From Gordionus sp. m RMFG-2023 (taxonomy: Eukaryota > Nematomorpha > Gordioida > Chordodea > Parachordodidae), in assembly GCF_954871325.1 (NCBI RefSeq), contig NC_088776.1, positions 49,060,569 through 49,124,568 on the forward strand: DNA of 64,000 nt, read 5' to 3'. Both the position numbers and the translations under genes were made by a program. Below, in pieces: positions 1-14,989 of the stretch; the first letter of the stretch is position 1, and each line of letters begins with the position of its first letter. The notes under the pieces were generated by a model, which searched no databases, was not told the origin of the DNA, and saw nothing but the letters and a program-made list of their open reading frames with translations.

Positions 1-1600
1 TTTTAAAAATTTTATTTGAATAGCTTCCTTACAAAATCATCGAGCTATTTTAAATAAGTAATGTTTTTCTTGAGGTATTAAATGATTTTCTTATAATTTG
101 CTTCCATTCGCCAAAAAACTAAATAGTGAAATGAAAATATTACATGAAAAAAGGATATATAATCTATTTGTTATTATTTTATAAGTTTTTATTTTATTAT
201 ATGATCCTATGCATCAAAATATCAAAAAAAATCCTAATAATAGAATATGAGAGAGATGGTTTAAATTCAATATAAATTAATTTTGATGATTTTTTGAGTA
301 AACAGAAAGTTGTGCTTACTGCTTAGTTTCTAATTAATTTATTGATTATTTATATATTAGTTTTATTTTAATTCTTATGAAAATTTAAAATCAAAGCCGG
401 ACTTAGTAAAAAATATTTTTCTATTTTTTTTTAATATTTGGGGGTATTTTGGGATTTTTTGTTGGTTATGAGGGTAAATCATTTTAAATTACACTGAGCT
501 AGATATTATTTTTATTAGCGAATACATTTATATTATAAATAATTATAGTAAAACATATAAATTTATGGATATAACCCAGCTGAAGACGTTTGTTAAAGAG
601 AACTAAACCAATCAAAGGGAGGTATGGGGGGGGATTATAAATAGAGTAAATACATATTTTTTAAAATTAATTTTCACCTTATAGCACTCCCTTTGTGAAA
701 GGTTAACGATGTCCCTTTTTATAAACATTTTTATTAGTGTTACCCAGGAATTGTTCTTGCTATGCTTATTTTGAAAGATTACCAATTCTATTTCGCCAAC
801 TTTTTTAGAAGAGAGATATATATGAATTGGAATAGGGGCAATCAGCATAATCTCAATGTCTTTTATTACCGGCAATTTGAGTAGAAAATAGTTCAGGTCC
901 GCTTTTTGGCATGATAACCTTTTAAAAATCCTATTATATATTTATGCCAAAGATGTAGTTGTACAAAATATTTCATGCGGGGAGGCTCATAGTCGGAACA
1001 TTTTACTAGAGGTGGACAAGAGAAGACACTTCTTTTTTTTAAAAAAAGGGATATTATAAATAAAATATATTAGGCGGAGATAATTTTTAGATACTATTTA
1101 CTATTCATTTTTATATCCATAATATAAGGAGATTTTTTTATTGAAAATGATAAATATAAATAAATTTTGACATGCAATAATAATATTACAATAATATTAT
1201 TATATATATTATACCACCCCGAGTTTTATTATTAAACTTCACTATAAAATTATCTAATGTAAGTCCTTGTGTTATTTTCTTCTCCTAAGCTAATAAATAG
1301 TAATCAATTTTGTTTTTCACTATCTTTCACCAATTATCTTATGCTATCGTGGGGCTCTGAGTGTTGACTTTGAAAATAATTCTTCACATTAGGCCTATTC
1401 TAAAACGAACCGAATAAAGAATACGAATCGTATGCTAATAATTTGATTAAAACAAATAATTAGGATAGTATGTTGAACAAATTATTCCGAATAAATATTA
1501 ATATATTTTTAATAAAATAAAATCATTTTTCTATCCTATCAATTTGACAGGTGATGTGATCAGCAAGATATATATATATATCATACTCGTGTAAAGCTTT
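1..1600. other. AT-rich intergenic DNA, no gene seen
   Basis: Low-complexity AT-rich sequence without a convincing coding region. The 87-residue open frame on the minus strand at 612-875 has no recognisable motif. Around 1,395-1,500 there are scattered GAATCG/CGAATA words like those of the repeats near 8,700 and 35,250, suggesting a decayed repeat. Confidence 0.5.
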
Positions 1601-1702
1601 TCTTACACTTTATTCACAGTTAGCGCGAATTCGTGGCATATAGGTATATTTTGCAGCAAAATACTTCGTCTAAAATTGGCGCTAACTGTGAATGCTGGCT
1701 TA

Positions 1703-1991
1703 GGCTGCATTCAAAGTGGAGACGGATCCGTTTTCCGTCAAAAGTCAATCTCATTAAAAATGATATATATGTTCATAGTGCGTCCGTTCTGATACCTTCC
1801 GTCTTAAAAAAGGATCCGGCAAATTTTAAAGTCAAAACATTTTGACTTTTTGATCCGGCAAATTTTATAGAGCTTTAAAACGTATCTTATAATTTTTTAA
1901 AAATGAAAATCGATATATATAATTTTTAATGAGATTGACTTTTGACGGAACGGATGTAAAAAACGGATCCGTCTCCACTTTGAATGCAGCC
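1703..1991. mobile_element. Harbinger/Tourist-like MITE, TTA target duplication
   Basis: About 289 bp with near-perfect terminal inverted repeats of roughly 30 bp (GGCTGCATTCAAAGTGGAGA at the left, its complement at the right), followed by a second matching inverted block (AGTCAATCTCATTAAAAAT). TTA flanks both ends (1700-1702 and 1992-1994), the 3-bp duplication typical of PIF/Harbinger elements. There is no coding capacity. It lies beside another inverted repeat (CACAGTTAGCGC at about 1617 against GCGCTAACTGTG at about 1679), a piece of which recurs near 34,140. Confidence 0.75.
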
Positions 1992-2239
1992 TTAGTTGAA
2001 ACTAATTTGCCGCCTGTTATATATATTAATTTTAATATTTTTAAAAATATAATATAAATTTAATTTAAATAAATTATAAAATAATTTTAATATCATCTGG
2101 ATGTTGATATAAGATAACCCTAATGATCTTAATTTATAATTTATTTAACTTGTTATTCACGCGACTTATTTTTATTTTTATATTAAAAATTGACTTTATT
2201 TTTTACATTTTTCATATAAATAGAATATAAAATATTGTA

Positions 2240-2445
2240 GATAAGGGATCCAAACCAAAACAAATATCGGTTCGGTTCAGGTTCGGATAAAAATAACGGT
2301 TCAAATAGTGTTGTTAAATGGTTGGTTTTTTTCGACCACGACCCCGAGTCGAAGTCGTAAAAATTGGCCCAGACCCTGAGCCAGGGTCGAAAAATCGACC
2401 ACGACCCAGCCTGACCCATTGGGCCTGTTGAGCCGACCCGGGTTG
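2240..2445. repeat. Decayed GC-rich repeat with hAT MITE terminus
   Basis: A GC-rich island with GGTTCGG-type motifs like those of the MITE at 32,143-32,925. It contains the word TAGTGTTGTTAAA near 2303, the left terminus of the hAT MITE family seen intact at 19,958. No partner end is clear. The 13-bp minisatellite starts directly after it. Confidence 0.4.
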
Positions 2446-2805
2446 GCTTACTGGGTTGACTTGCTGGGTTGGCTAGCTTGGTTGGCTTGCTTGGTTGGCT
2501 TGCATGGTTGGCTTGCATGGTTGGCTTGCTTGTTTGGCTTGCTTGGTTGGCTTGCTTGGTTGGCTTGCTTGGTTGGCTTGCTTGGTTGGCTTGTTTGGTT
2601 GGATTGGTTGGTTGGATTGTTTGGTTGGCTTGCTTGGTTGGCTTGCTTGGTTGGCTTGCTTGGTTGGCTTGCTTGGTTGGCTTGCTTGGTTGGCTTGCTT
2701 GGTTGGCTTGCTTGGTTGGCTTGCTTGGTTGGCTTGCTTGGTTGGCTTGCTTGGTTGGCTTGCTTGGTTGGCTTGCTTGGTTGGCTTGCTAGGTTGGCTT
2801 GGTCA
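2445..2805. repeat. 13-bp minisatellite (GGTTGGCTTGCTT)n
   Basis: About 26 head-to-tail copies of GGTTGGCTTGCTT, with variants at the left edge and a homogeneous core from about 2,620 to 2,790. Since 13 is not a multiple of three and the unit has no stop in any forward frame, all three plus-strand frames stay open and read as Leu/Gly/Trp/Ala-rich repeats. These open frames are products of the repeat and are not annotated as genes. Confidence 0.95.
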
Positions 2806-2849
2806 ATTTGTTGAATATATAGAAAATTAAACTAGTTTGTTTTAATCCG

Positions 2850-3780
2850 GGTTCATTTTTTTTGATATTAGAAAGATGTTCAAAAATCTTTGGTTCTAGT
2901 AATAAATAGGCACTGCCATTATATATTACTCCACGAGGAAAATATAAATGTGAAAATTTTTAAAAAATTTATCTTAAGCCTAGTTAAAATTTATGATACT
3001 AGAAATATGTTCTTAAGCCTTTAGGTCTTGTACAAAATTGGTACTGCTTTTATATTTTACTCTACGAGGAAAAAAATTGCGAATTATTTTAAGACGTTGT
3101 TTTAAACTTAATTAAATGTTTATGATATTAGGAGGATGTTCTAAAACCTTTGGGTTTGGTAATAAAACTGCTGTAATATTTTTCTCCACGAGGAAAATAA
3201 TTTTTAATTTTTTTATTATTAGGAAGATGTTCTAAAACCTTTGGATCTAGTAATAAATTTGCACCGTCATTATATTTCACTCCACAAGAAAAAAATAAAT
3301 TGTGAAAATTTTGTAAAAATTTATCTTAAGACTAGTTAAAAGTTTTTGATATTAGAAAGATGTTCTTAAATCCATGGGTTTTTTAGTAAGTTAGCATTTT
3401 ATTATATTTTACTCCACGAGGAAAAAATTTATATTTTTTTTAAGACCTTGTTTTAAACCTAGTTAAATGTTTATGATATTAGGAAGATGTTCTAAAACCT
3501 TTGGATCTAGTAATAAATTTTTATTGCTATTATATTTTACTCCACAAGGATAAATTCTGAAAATTTTTTAAAAATTTACTTAAGCCTAGTTAATAGTTTT
3601 TGATACTAGAAGGATGTTCTTAAATCTTTGGATTTTGTAATAAATTGGCACTGCTGTTATATTTTAACCCACGAGGAAAATAAAATTGTGATTTTTTTTA
3701 AGACGTTGTTATAAACCTAATTAAATGTTTGTGATATTAGAAAGATTGTCTAAAACCTTTGTGAATTGGCACTCTCACTC
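2850..3780. repeat. ~130-bp satellite array, about 8 units, alternating subtypes
   Basis: Units start near 2873, 3006, 3133, 3223, 3356, 3482, 3610 and 3741. Each carries a block like GATGTTCTAAAACCTTTGG, then TAATAAATTGGCACTGC and TTTTACTCCACGAGGAAAA. Spacing is 126-133 bp except for one shortened unit of about 90 bp. Two spacer types alternate, one with CTTAAGCCTAGTTAAAAG and one with TTAAGACGTTGTTTTAAAC, implying a dimeric repeat of about 260 bp. The last unit is interrupted by the element at 3782-4749. Confidence 0.85.
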
Positions 3781-3781
3781 A

Positions 3782-4749
3782 TAGGCGTAGCCAGGGGGGG
3801 ACAAGGGGAAATTCCCCCCCCTTCAGAAATTTATCACTTTTTGTAAATATCATTTATAGCTAATAAAAAATATCCCCCTTAGTCCTCTCCCCACTCCCTG
3901 ACCCTCATATATGTATGCATATATCTTAAATAATAATTTAAAAGAAAGAATGTAAAAGTTGATATTTTTTTATAAAACTATTCATCATAATTTATAGATT
4001 TTTGAGAAAATAAATTTATAAATATATAAAATGAACCAAAAATGTTTTTTAATAAATGGAATATAGGCCAAGGATAAGTCTTAAGACAGAAGTGAAATGT
4101 ATTATAATTATTAATAATAGATCTATAAAATTACTAAATAATATAATATATCAAATATAATTTTTTATAAAGTGAGTAATTTTAATTTATTTATCTCAAT
4201 AAAAGTAAAATATAATTATAAAACTATTGATAAAATTAAATCATAAATTAAAAAAATATTAAAGCACAATATAAACAGGGGAATATTATATGTCGTCGAT
4301 TTACAATATATCTAATTATCAAATGACAATCAAGTATTTTTACCAATATAGCGAATTATATATTTTACAAAAAACTATAAAATATTGATAAGGACATCAG
4401 AAAATATCTTTTAAAGACATTGTGGAATGAATAATATGAAGATTAAATTTATATATACTTAAATAAAATAGATGGCGTTAAATAATTGTATGCATATTGT
4501 TGCTATATTTAATATTAAGAGCATTGATTAGTAAATTTTGTCAGATTATTAACTGTAATATATCTCTACTGTCAAATATGTCTGTAAAATTAGAATTTTA
4601 CCTAGTATTTTATAACTAATTCTATATAAAATCAACTATATGTCTACTTACTTATTATAAATAAATTTCTTATAATTGTTTGGAATAAATTATTACCATG
4701 CTTTTATATTAAGGTATATACAATACAAGTAATTCCTGGCTACGCCTAA
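3782..4749. mobile_element. TIR element (ATAGGCGTAGCCAGG ends) inside satellite
   Basis: The left end TAGGCGTAGCCAGG, followed by a G run, is mirrored by CCTGGCTACGCCTA at 4736-4749, bounding about 970 bp of AT-rich non-coding DNA. The flanks (TTGGCACTCTCAC on the left, ACGCGAGGATAT on the right) fit the two halves of the ~130-bp satellite unit, so it appears to have inserted into the array. No clear target duplication could be read, and the family is not assigned. Single-ended relatives are seen near 33,943 and 49,575. Confidence 0.6.
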
Positions 4750-5109
4750 CTACGCGAGGATATTTGAATGTTTATATATATTTTAAAAGGTTACGCTATT
4801 TGAATTATATATTATTATAATTTTCTTACATTTAATATTATCTTATAGAGTAGAGGTCAATGTAATTGCATATTAGTACAAGTTAAAAGACATAATTATA
4901 AAAGACTATATATAGGAAACAATTTTATAATAAAGAATCTATTGTTTTGACTATAAAAAATGGCGACGAAATAAAAAAAAAATCTAAGTCGCGCGGTTTT
5001 CGGTCTTCGGTCAAGTTTAATAATATATAGAATTATAAAAAAAATTTCATAAAAAAATAATAATATATATTTAGAAATTATAGATAAAATTATTCTACAA
5101 GATTTTAAA

Positions 5110-5690
5110 ATGGAAGATTGTTCCATCAAGGACTACGTTGATTATATCAAATATATACTAAATGTTGAAAAATATTCCTCAAACTGATGCCACTTTAAAA
5201 AAATTATTTATAGCTTATGGAGGAATAAACATTATAACGGATATCAAAAAATTACTCTATCCTACGAAAATAGAGGAGGTAGATATAAAATTGGTAAACA
5301 ACTGTATTAAGATGAAAGAACTATCTTGGCATCTAGAATTGATTTCATTAGATTAAGTCGCGGGCCTACTGAATTCGTAATGAGCTATTTAAAACATATA
5401 AAGGAGCTACGAAGATATGAATTTGAAGACAATGTAGAACTGAGAATTCGAGATCAATTAATTGCCGGACTAAAGATGTCACAACTGGATAAAGAACTAC
5501 GATTAAGATATCCAGATACTAGAGACGAAGACCAACCTTAAGCTTAAACAAAGTGGTAGAATTGGCTTTAGCGATGGAACGAGCTGACTTAGAAATAAAT
5601 AATACTGCTAAAATGGTATAATAATAATCGGATAAATCAACATGATAAAAATAATCGGCAGTATAATAATATATTTTAGAAGATTGTTGG
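5110..5690 (+). mobile_element. Gypsy-like LTR retrotransposon gag remnant
   Basis: A fossil of a gag region. The frames at 5162-5541 read RIDFIRLSRGPTEFV and LRIRDQLIAGLK, which align with DFVRLWRTTET and LRDQLMVGME in the gag of the LTR element at 45,792-48,240. The two copies are clearly diverged. No LTRs are seen around this piece. It is broken and old. Confidence 0.65.
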
Positions 5691-5971
5691 CGATATCAAG
5701 TGTCCAAAAATAGGAATCTGCTATGGCGCCATTTTGTGATTAGGACTCCAACTAATTGTCTTTATTTATTATAAAATAAATGCTCATTAATGTCATTTAA
5801 TCGATGAGCAAACCTCAACTTTTATGTATGAACACTTTTAAAAACATTTGATGAATGAATCGCTAATCTAGATTATAAATCATTTGACCATTTGATTGTT
5901 TATTTTATTTATCAGCAAATTGGTTAAATTCACTTTTTCATCTATCCTAACATTTTTTTCGAATTTTTGAG

Positions 5972-9777
<3,806 letters not shown>

Positions 9778-9954
9778 TAACACATTCTAAAATTTATACA
9801 TCTTAATAAAAATTGTAAAATAAAATATGTCTTTCGCTTTACCTAAATTTTATATTATAATTGCCACACAAGTAATTTAAAAAGATCAATTCGAATGCTT
9901 GTTATCGTTGCCTATAAAATTAAATATTGGATAACTTTTAACTCATCAAACTCT

Positions 9955-10440
9955 CCATTGATAATGGAGGTTACCTTTTATTTGATGCCAATATCTGATT
10001 TTTAGGTACCCCCTCCCCTCCAGAGCCAGATCTAAGCCCAACATATTAAAACTAAAGGTATATTCTATTATTTGAGTCAAAATATTTATTAATTACTATT
10101 TATTTAGTACCCATATTAATATTTTATGTTGATAAAAGTATTCCAGATTCTCCAGGACCTAGACCCGCCCACCTAGAGTGATAATTATCATTGCAATCAG
10201 GACATTTTAATTACCTTTTATTTAATACAGAAATCAAACGTTTATTTTTACCCCCCCCCCACCCCCCAACCCTATCCAGATCAAGTTCAACAAGACCAAG
10301 AGTGAATACTTTCAGGCTAAAGATAATTAATGATCTTTTACTTGTTACATATATCTATGTTGATTAAAATATTACTGACCTCCTAGGCCTAGACTCGCCC
10401 ATTTAGGATAATTTGAGCTTGGATAGATTTTTTAATTAGC
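9955..10440. repeat. Diverged direct repeat, two ~235-bp units
   Basis: Unit one (about 9,965-10,195) and unit two (about 10,200-10,440) share the order TACCTTTTATTTGAT / TACCTTTTATTTAAT, then a C-rich stretch, AGATCTAAGCCCAACA / AGATCAAGTTCAACA, TATGTTGAT, and CCTAGACCCGCCCACCTAG / CCTAGACTCGCCCATTTAG. No coding content. The origin is unknown. Confidence 0.6.
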
Positions 10441-10514
10441 TATCGAATCTACTTTAATAAGACTAAAAAAGACAACTTAAATAAATACTATAACATTAAA
10501 TTTGATTCCATGTA

Positions 10515-10680
10515 GACCTGGTGTCTAGCTGCTGCGGTGAAGGCATACTGCTAAGTTGCTGTGACATGTTCAGTTATCGTATTTAGTCGTGAGTTCGATT
10601 TCGGGTATTGTTACACTTTATCACAAAATATGACAAAAAATGTGACGCCTTTTATTATATAAGATATGAATGCATCGCTT
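10515..10680 (+). mobile_element. tRNA-derived SINE-like copy
   Basis: The head CTGGTGTCTAGCTGCTGCGGTGA resembles a degenerate A box region, and GAGTTCGATTTCGGG, about 75 bp downstream, resembles a B box. A tail follows (TATTGTTACACTTTATCACAAAATATG) that recurs at 53,040-53,160. The tRNA-like head plus an unrelated shared tail suggests a SINE family rather than a functional tRNA gene; no intact cloverleaf was found. Confidence 0.5.
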
Positions 10681-10734
10681 AAGAATTTGGGGCCAGTTTT
10701 GTTTCATATTAATGAATAAGAATAAGAAAATATT

Positions 10735-10960
10735 TTATTATTGAACGAGAAAAGTTCGCTCTAATGGCGGGTTTATGTTACTGGGGGAAATTTTTTAATT
10801 CAAACAGATCATGAACCTCTAGTTCACATTTTTGGCCATCCTGCCCGAAATATAAGAACTAGCAAATTACAAAAATGGACACTTTATTAGCCGGTTTATG
10901 ACTATAATAATGTAAAATTTAATGCACGTAAAAAGCGGTCTTATAAAGGGTTGGTATTTC
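10735..10960 (+). mobile_element. Gypsy-like RNase H region remnant
   Basis: A fossil stretch whose reading includes FIQTDHEPLVHIFG, then RTSKLQKWTL and VYDYNNVKFNA. This is the RNase H segment (TDHKPL ... R..RW ... Y.F.I) that follows reverse transcriptase in Gypsy-type LTR elements. Only this part is present; it is broken and old. It abuts the hAT relic that starts near 10,985. Confidence 0.65.
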
Positions 10961-10984
10961 TTATTTATGCTTAATACTATATTT

Positions 10985-11880
10985 CAATAGCAAATTATAT
11001 TTCCATTTTGATAGATGCAAGTAATCATAAAAATCTTAAAATATTTCCCATTTTGCTTCAGTATTTTAACAAAACCGGCATCAATGTTAGAATTATCGAC
11101 ATACAATCGCTTAAAAATGAAATGTCAGATACTATCTCTAATTATTTATTAACAGTTATGGCCCAAAAACATCTAAATTGATAGCCTTTTACGGAGACAA
11201 TTGCAATACAAATTTTGGCGGAAGACACGAGTTGGATTAAATAATGTTTTCTACAAACGAAAAATTCCGGATTAAAGAATATAATTGGAATGGGTTCCTG
11301 CCCATATATTATACAATAGCATTCAAGTTTGATGACTTGCCATTAGATTTGGAGAGTTTTATGAAACTCTACAATTATTTCTCAGGTTATGAACAATTTC
11401 TTTATCACTCAAAAAATAGGATGACTTGCTCTATTTCCTTGTGTCCAACGATATCTTGAAATGTATGAAGCATTATAATAGTTCTTTCTTTCAATTACCA
11501 ATCCCCCATAAATAATCATAAAAATTTTTGAAAATGGTTTAAACGAAGTATATTTGTTGTTTGCCCATTCATTGATGTATGTGTTTGATAAAAAAATTAA
11601 ATCAATTGAGAAAGAAAATAATACAATTATTGAAATGAAACCATTCAAAATCATTAAAACATTTGTTAGTTGAAAGAAGAAATAAAAATTATTCCCCATT
11701 TAAAGTGAAATCAGTATTTTAGTCAAATATTAAAATGGAACACAAAATTCAAGTAGATGCAATGAAAGAGAATTTATTAAATGTATATAGACGTTGCATT
11801 AAATATTTAGATTTTGAATGTTTCCAATAGAGGGAAATAAATGTTCTAAAGAGAACTCCGTGAACGCTTCTTTATAATTG
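10985..11880 (+). pseudogene. hAT transposase relic (DUF4371/ZMYM-like class)
   Basis: Conceptual reading gives LIDASNHKNLKIFPI, then GINVRIIDIQSLKNEMSDT, AFYGDNCNTNFGG, LPLDLESFMKLYNYFSGYEQ, LYHSKNRMTCSIS, NEVYLLFAHSLMYVF and KIQVDAMKENLL. The order and motifs are those of animal hAT transposase-derived proteins, where DASN.K..K..PI and ADN.N.NFGG form the RNase H-like core. The frame is broken several times by stops and shifts (for example after AQKHLN and after EMYEAL), so it is not functional. Neither terminus of the element was located. Confidence 0.75.
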
Positions 11881-12028
11881 TGATAAACAGGGGTGGGTTT
11901 ATTAGATTCAAATTTGTAAGTGTTAAAAACATATGACATTGTTTTTATGTTGCTATCCTGAAAGAAAAACGTTGTTATTGTTTTAAAAAGAGCGTTACGT
12001 TATTTTTCAAAGTATCATAGTTCGTTAC

Positions 12029-12220
12029 TAATGTTGATAAGGAGCCCGATTTGGATCGATTTTTAAATATGGTCCGAATAAGATTTTAGCCAAAATATTA
12101 TTATGTAAGCCTCAAGAGGCAATTAGTGGTCCTAACCTTTCTGCCATTTATGAGTAAAATCCCCAGGGTTACATAATATAATTTTGGCTAAAATCTTAAT
12201 CGGATCGTTTAACAACACTA
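12029..12220. mobile_element. hAT MITE (TAGTGTTGTTAAA family), diverged
   Basis: The left end TAATGTTGATAAGGAGCCCGA and the right end GATCGTTTAACAACACTA are degenerate versions of the family termini. Interior arms are also inverted: TAGCCAAAATATTATTATGTAA against TTACATAATATAATTTTGGCTA. No matching target duplication; another repeat begins immediately at the right end. Confidence 0.6.
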
Positions 12221-14500
12221 TTGGGGCGCGCAGGGGCTCGAGCCCTCTTAAAAATTTGAATAGCTCCCTGAAGCAAAAAAAATTTTTTTTTAATGGCTCC
12301 TAAATATCCCCTTGAATTAAAAAATTTTTTTTTTGATTATCCCCTGAACAATTTCTTTCATAATTCTATTAAATAATATATAGATTTAATTATGTTATTT
12401 AAAAATTAATAAGACTATCTAAATTTTTATTAAACGAATACTATTTTAATTATTAGATTAGATTAATACATATAAATTTTATTTTCACTATGTCAACTTG
12501 CAATCGAATTCTATGTTAAAAATAGAATATCAATATCCCTCACTAAATAAATTTCGCATTAACAGCTGAAGTTTATAAAATCTTAATTGCTTTCATCATA
12601 TCACTCTGGTTCTTATTTTATAGTTATAAAATGTTTCATTTCTAATATGGCATCCTAGCCATGTAAATAACTCAAGGCTTCAATATATTTGCATAATTTC
12701 TTCTAATTATTTTTAATGTTTTTGTTTTATCAATTTATCTAACATTATAAATTCTGATATGAGTTAACATCGTGGGTGTCATGGCTGCTATGACTGCAAA
12801 TTAACCAGCATCTATTATTTGTGTGGCTATGTAATTTAAAATCATTACTGTAGTTGCTGAGAGATTTTAGATAAGCAATAATGGTTTACTGTGTAGTCTT
12901 TTATATATCATTAAAAATGGAAGAAAACTTTTAGAAATGTAATAACTCATAATAATTTTCTCGATTAGTTATTTAGCTTCCATCATGTCATCTAAGTGGA
13001 AGCTCTAAACACCATATAGTTTTAAGATTTGGATTGGTCGTTTATATTCTCTTCTTGAAAAACTATTAATTTGGTTAAGCCTATAAATTTTTCCTTTGTG
13101 CTCCATTCTATCAAACATTGTGTAAAATAGTAACAGAGAGTTATATTAGTTTCATGACCTTATCAATGTAAATTGCTAAAAAATATATTGCCATATGTGG
13201 TTTTTAAAAACCATTATCAATTGAGGCATACGTGTGAATTAATTAACCTTTTTTATCACTTATAATTCTTTAGATGCAAAATTTTTTTATATCAGCGAAA
13301 ATATTTATACTGTAATAAATAGATTTTGTATTAAAAAAATTTATATTTAGAAATGTCTTTTATTGTTTTAATTATATGCTAGTTTATTTTGTATGCATAA
13401 TATGATAAATGACAAAATATGAAATTCAGAATAATTGTTCCAAGTTAGCAAATCTTAAAAATGTATTATATATTAATATAAAATCTTGCCGAAGGCCTGA
13501 CAAAAGCTGGCCAAAGGCCCGCAAATTAGGGGGTATAAGGGGTGAAGCCCTCCATAAATTTTTTTTTAGTTGAGCACCCTGAGATTGTAAAAGCTAGAGA
13601 CGCCCCTGGCTCTAAAACAATAAAAAATTAAATATTCACTAAATAAATCTTATAATTATTATATTACATTGCAATACAATGCACTGCATATTCTAACTAT
13701 TCTATTTATTTTTAACAATGTAATTTTCTGTGATAAAGGCACTCTCAACTGATGCAGATAATTGAAGAGTGGATAGTTATATTTACAAGATACCATTTTA
13801 ATTGTCATAATTCCTTAAAAATGCTTAAATAATTTTTTTTTACTATCAATAAATTTAACTAATCCATCTTTATAAAATTTGTATTGTATATATATTTTTT
13901 GAATTTAGTAAAAAATGTAATTTTCTACCATTATGTATAAATTATAATAAAATTTTAACATGAGATGAATCTGATTTGATGAAAACTCTGCTATAATTAA
14001 AATTAAATATATATTTTTTTATAGATAATAATTTAGCCATGAACCTAAATCTCCTTCAGTTTAACTTGATTTTATTTTATCGTCTTTCATTTATAGCTTA
14101 AAAAGTAACTTATTAGTCATTACTCAAAAATATTGTTAATTTTCTCGTTATCTTCCAAAAATAAAAAAAGTAATGATGACGTTGCTTTCTCACTAAAATA
14201 TAAATGTCATTTGTACTGGGATTTCTTTTAATGATTGTGATATACAGCAATATTTTAAGTCTATAAATTAACCCTACCCCACTCCCTTATCTTTCTCTCC
14301 CAAGAATGAAATCTCAGTCATTATATATACAAAAAAATTTATAATAATAAAGAAATTTGATAACTATAATTAATAAATTTTGTGAAAGAACATAATATAA
14401 CTTGCGGAAAGACCTGCAATAACCAGCCTTATCGCAAGTTAATAAAATTTAATATATTTCCTCTATCCACTCCTAGAAAAGTCCTAGAAACGCCTATGAA
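12221..14500. repeat. Repeat-derived block with hAT-type ends, no gene seen
   Basis: AT-rich, without usable coding frames. At 13,484-13,609 the complement reads CAGGGGCGTCTCTAGC, later GCGGGCCTTTGGCCAGC and GGCCTTCGGC, strongly like the left end of the hAT element at 53,766 (CAGGGGCGGACTGGC, then GCGGGCCTTCGGCCCGC). It is thus a related hAT terminus. CCTAGAAACGCCTATG near 14,478 is another inverted-end motif. The partner ends are not clear. Confidence 0.45.
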
Positions 14501-14989
14501 GGTGTTTTTATTTTAACTGTTTGGGTTCTTAGATTACTAGAACAACTACATTTTATTATTTTATTTGAATCTTATTTCTTTTTATATTGAAACAACATAT
14601 TATAATTGTTCTATTTTGTTACTATATGATATTTTGCTACTGATAGTTATGTTTATCTGACAGTAATGTAACTTGCGTTAGTTAGGTTGTCTTTTGATTT
14701 TTAAACATTTTGAGTATCTCATATTCCCAGTCGAATGCCATTTTGAATAAAATAACATTTTGACGGTAATTAATCATTATTAGCTTAATATATTTAAAAT
14801 AATGAATGGCTTTAATTTATATCAAAAATTGAATTTTCTTTAATTTTTTGAAATAAATTTTAGTTCAAATATATTTAGAATGTAATGACATGTCATTGTT
14901 AGAATGTGGTTCTAAAATTGCTATTTTTATATTTTATTTGACCTTATTATATTGATAATTCATTTTTAGATTGTACACATTTATTTCAA

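Noticed and set aside
2419-2830. Three overlapping plus-strand open frames rich in Leu, Trp and Gly
   Set aside because: They are the three readings of a 13-bp tandem repeat without stop codons; composition and equal openness in all frames argue against a gene.
2850-3780. CRISPR-like regular spacing
   Set aside because: The units are ~130-bp tandem satellite copies with diverged sequence throughout, not short exact repeats with unique spacers, and the genome is eukaryotic.
5720-5750. CTATGGCGCCATTTTG as a YY1-type promoter motif of PSMD14
   Set aside because: One short match 230 bp upstream of the start is too little to call a promoter element in this unknown species.
10515-10600. Possible tRNA gene
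   Set aside because: Box B-like and A-like words exist, but no convincing acceptor stem or anticodon arm could be drawn; the shared tail with 53,040 fits a SINE better.
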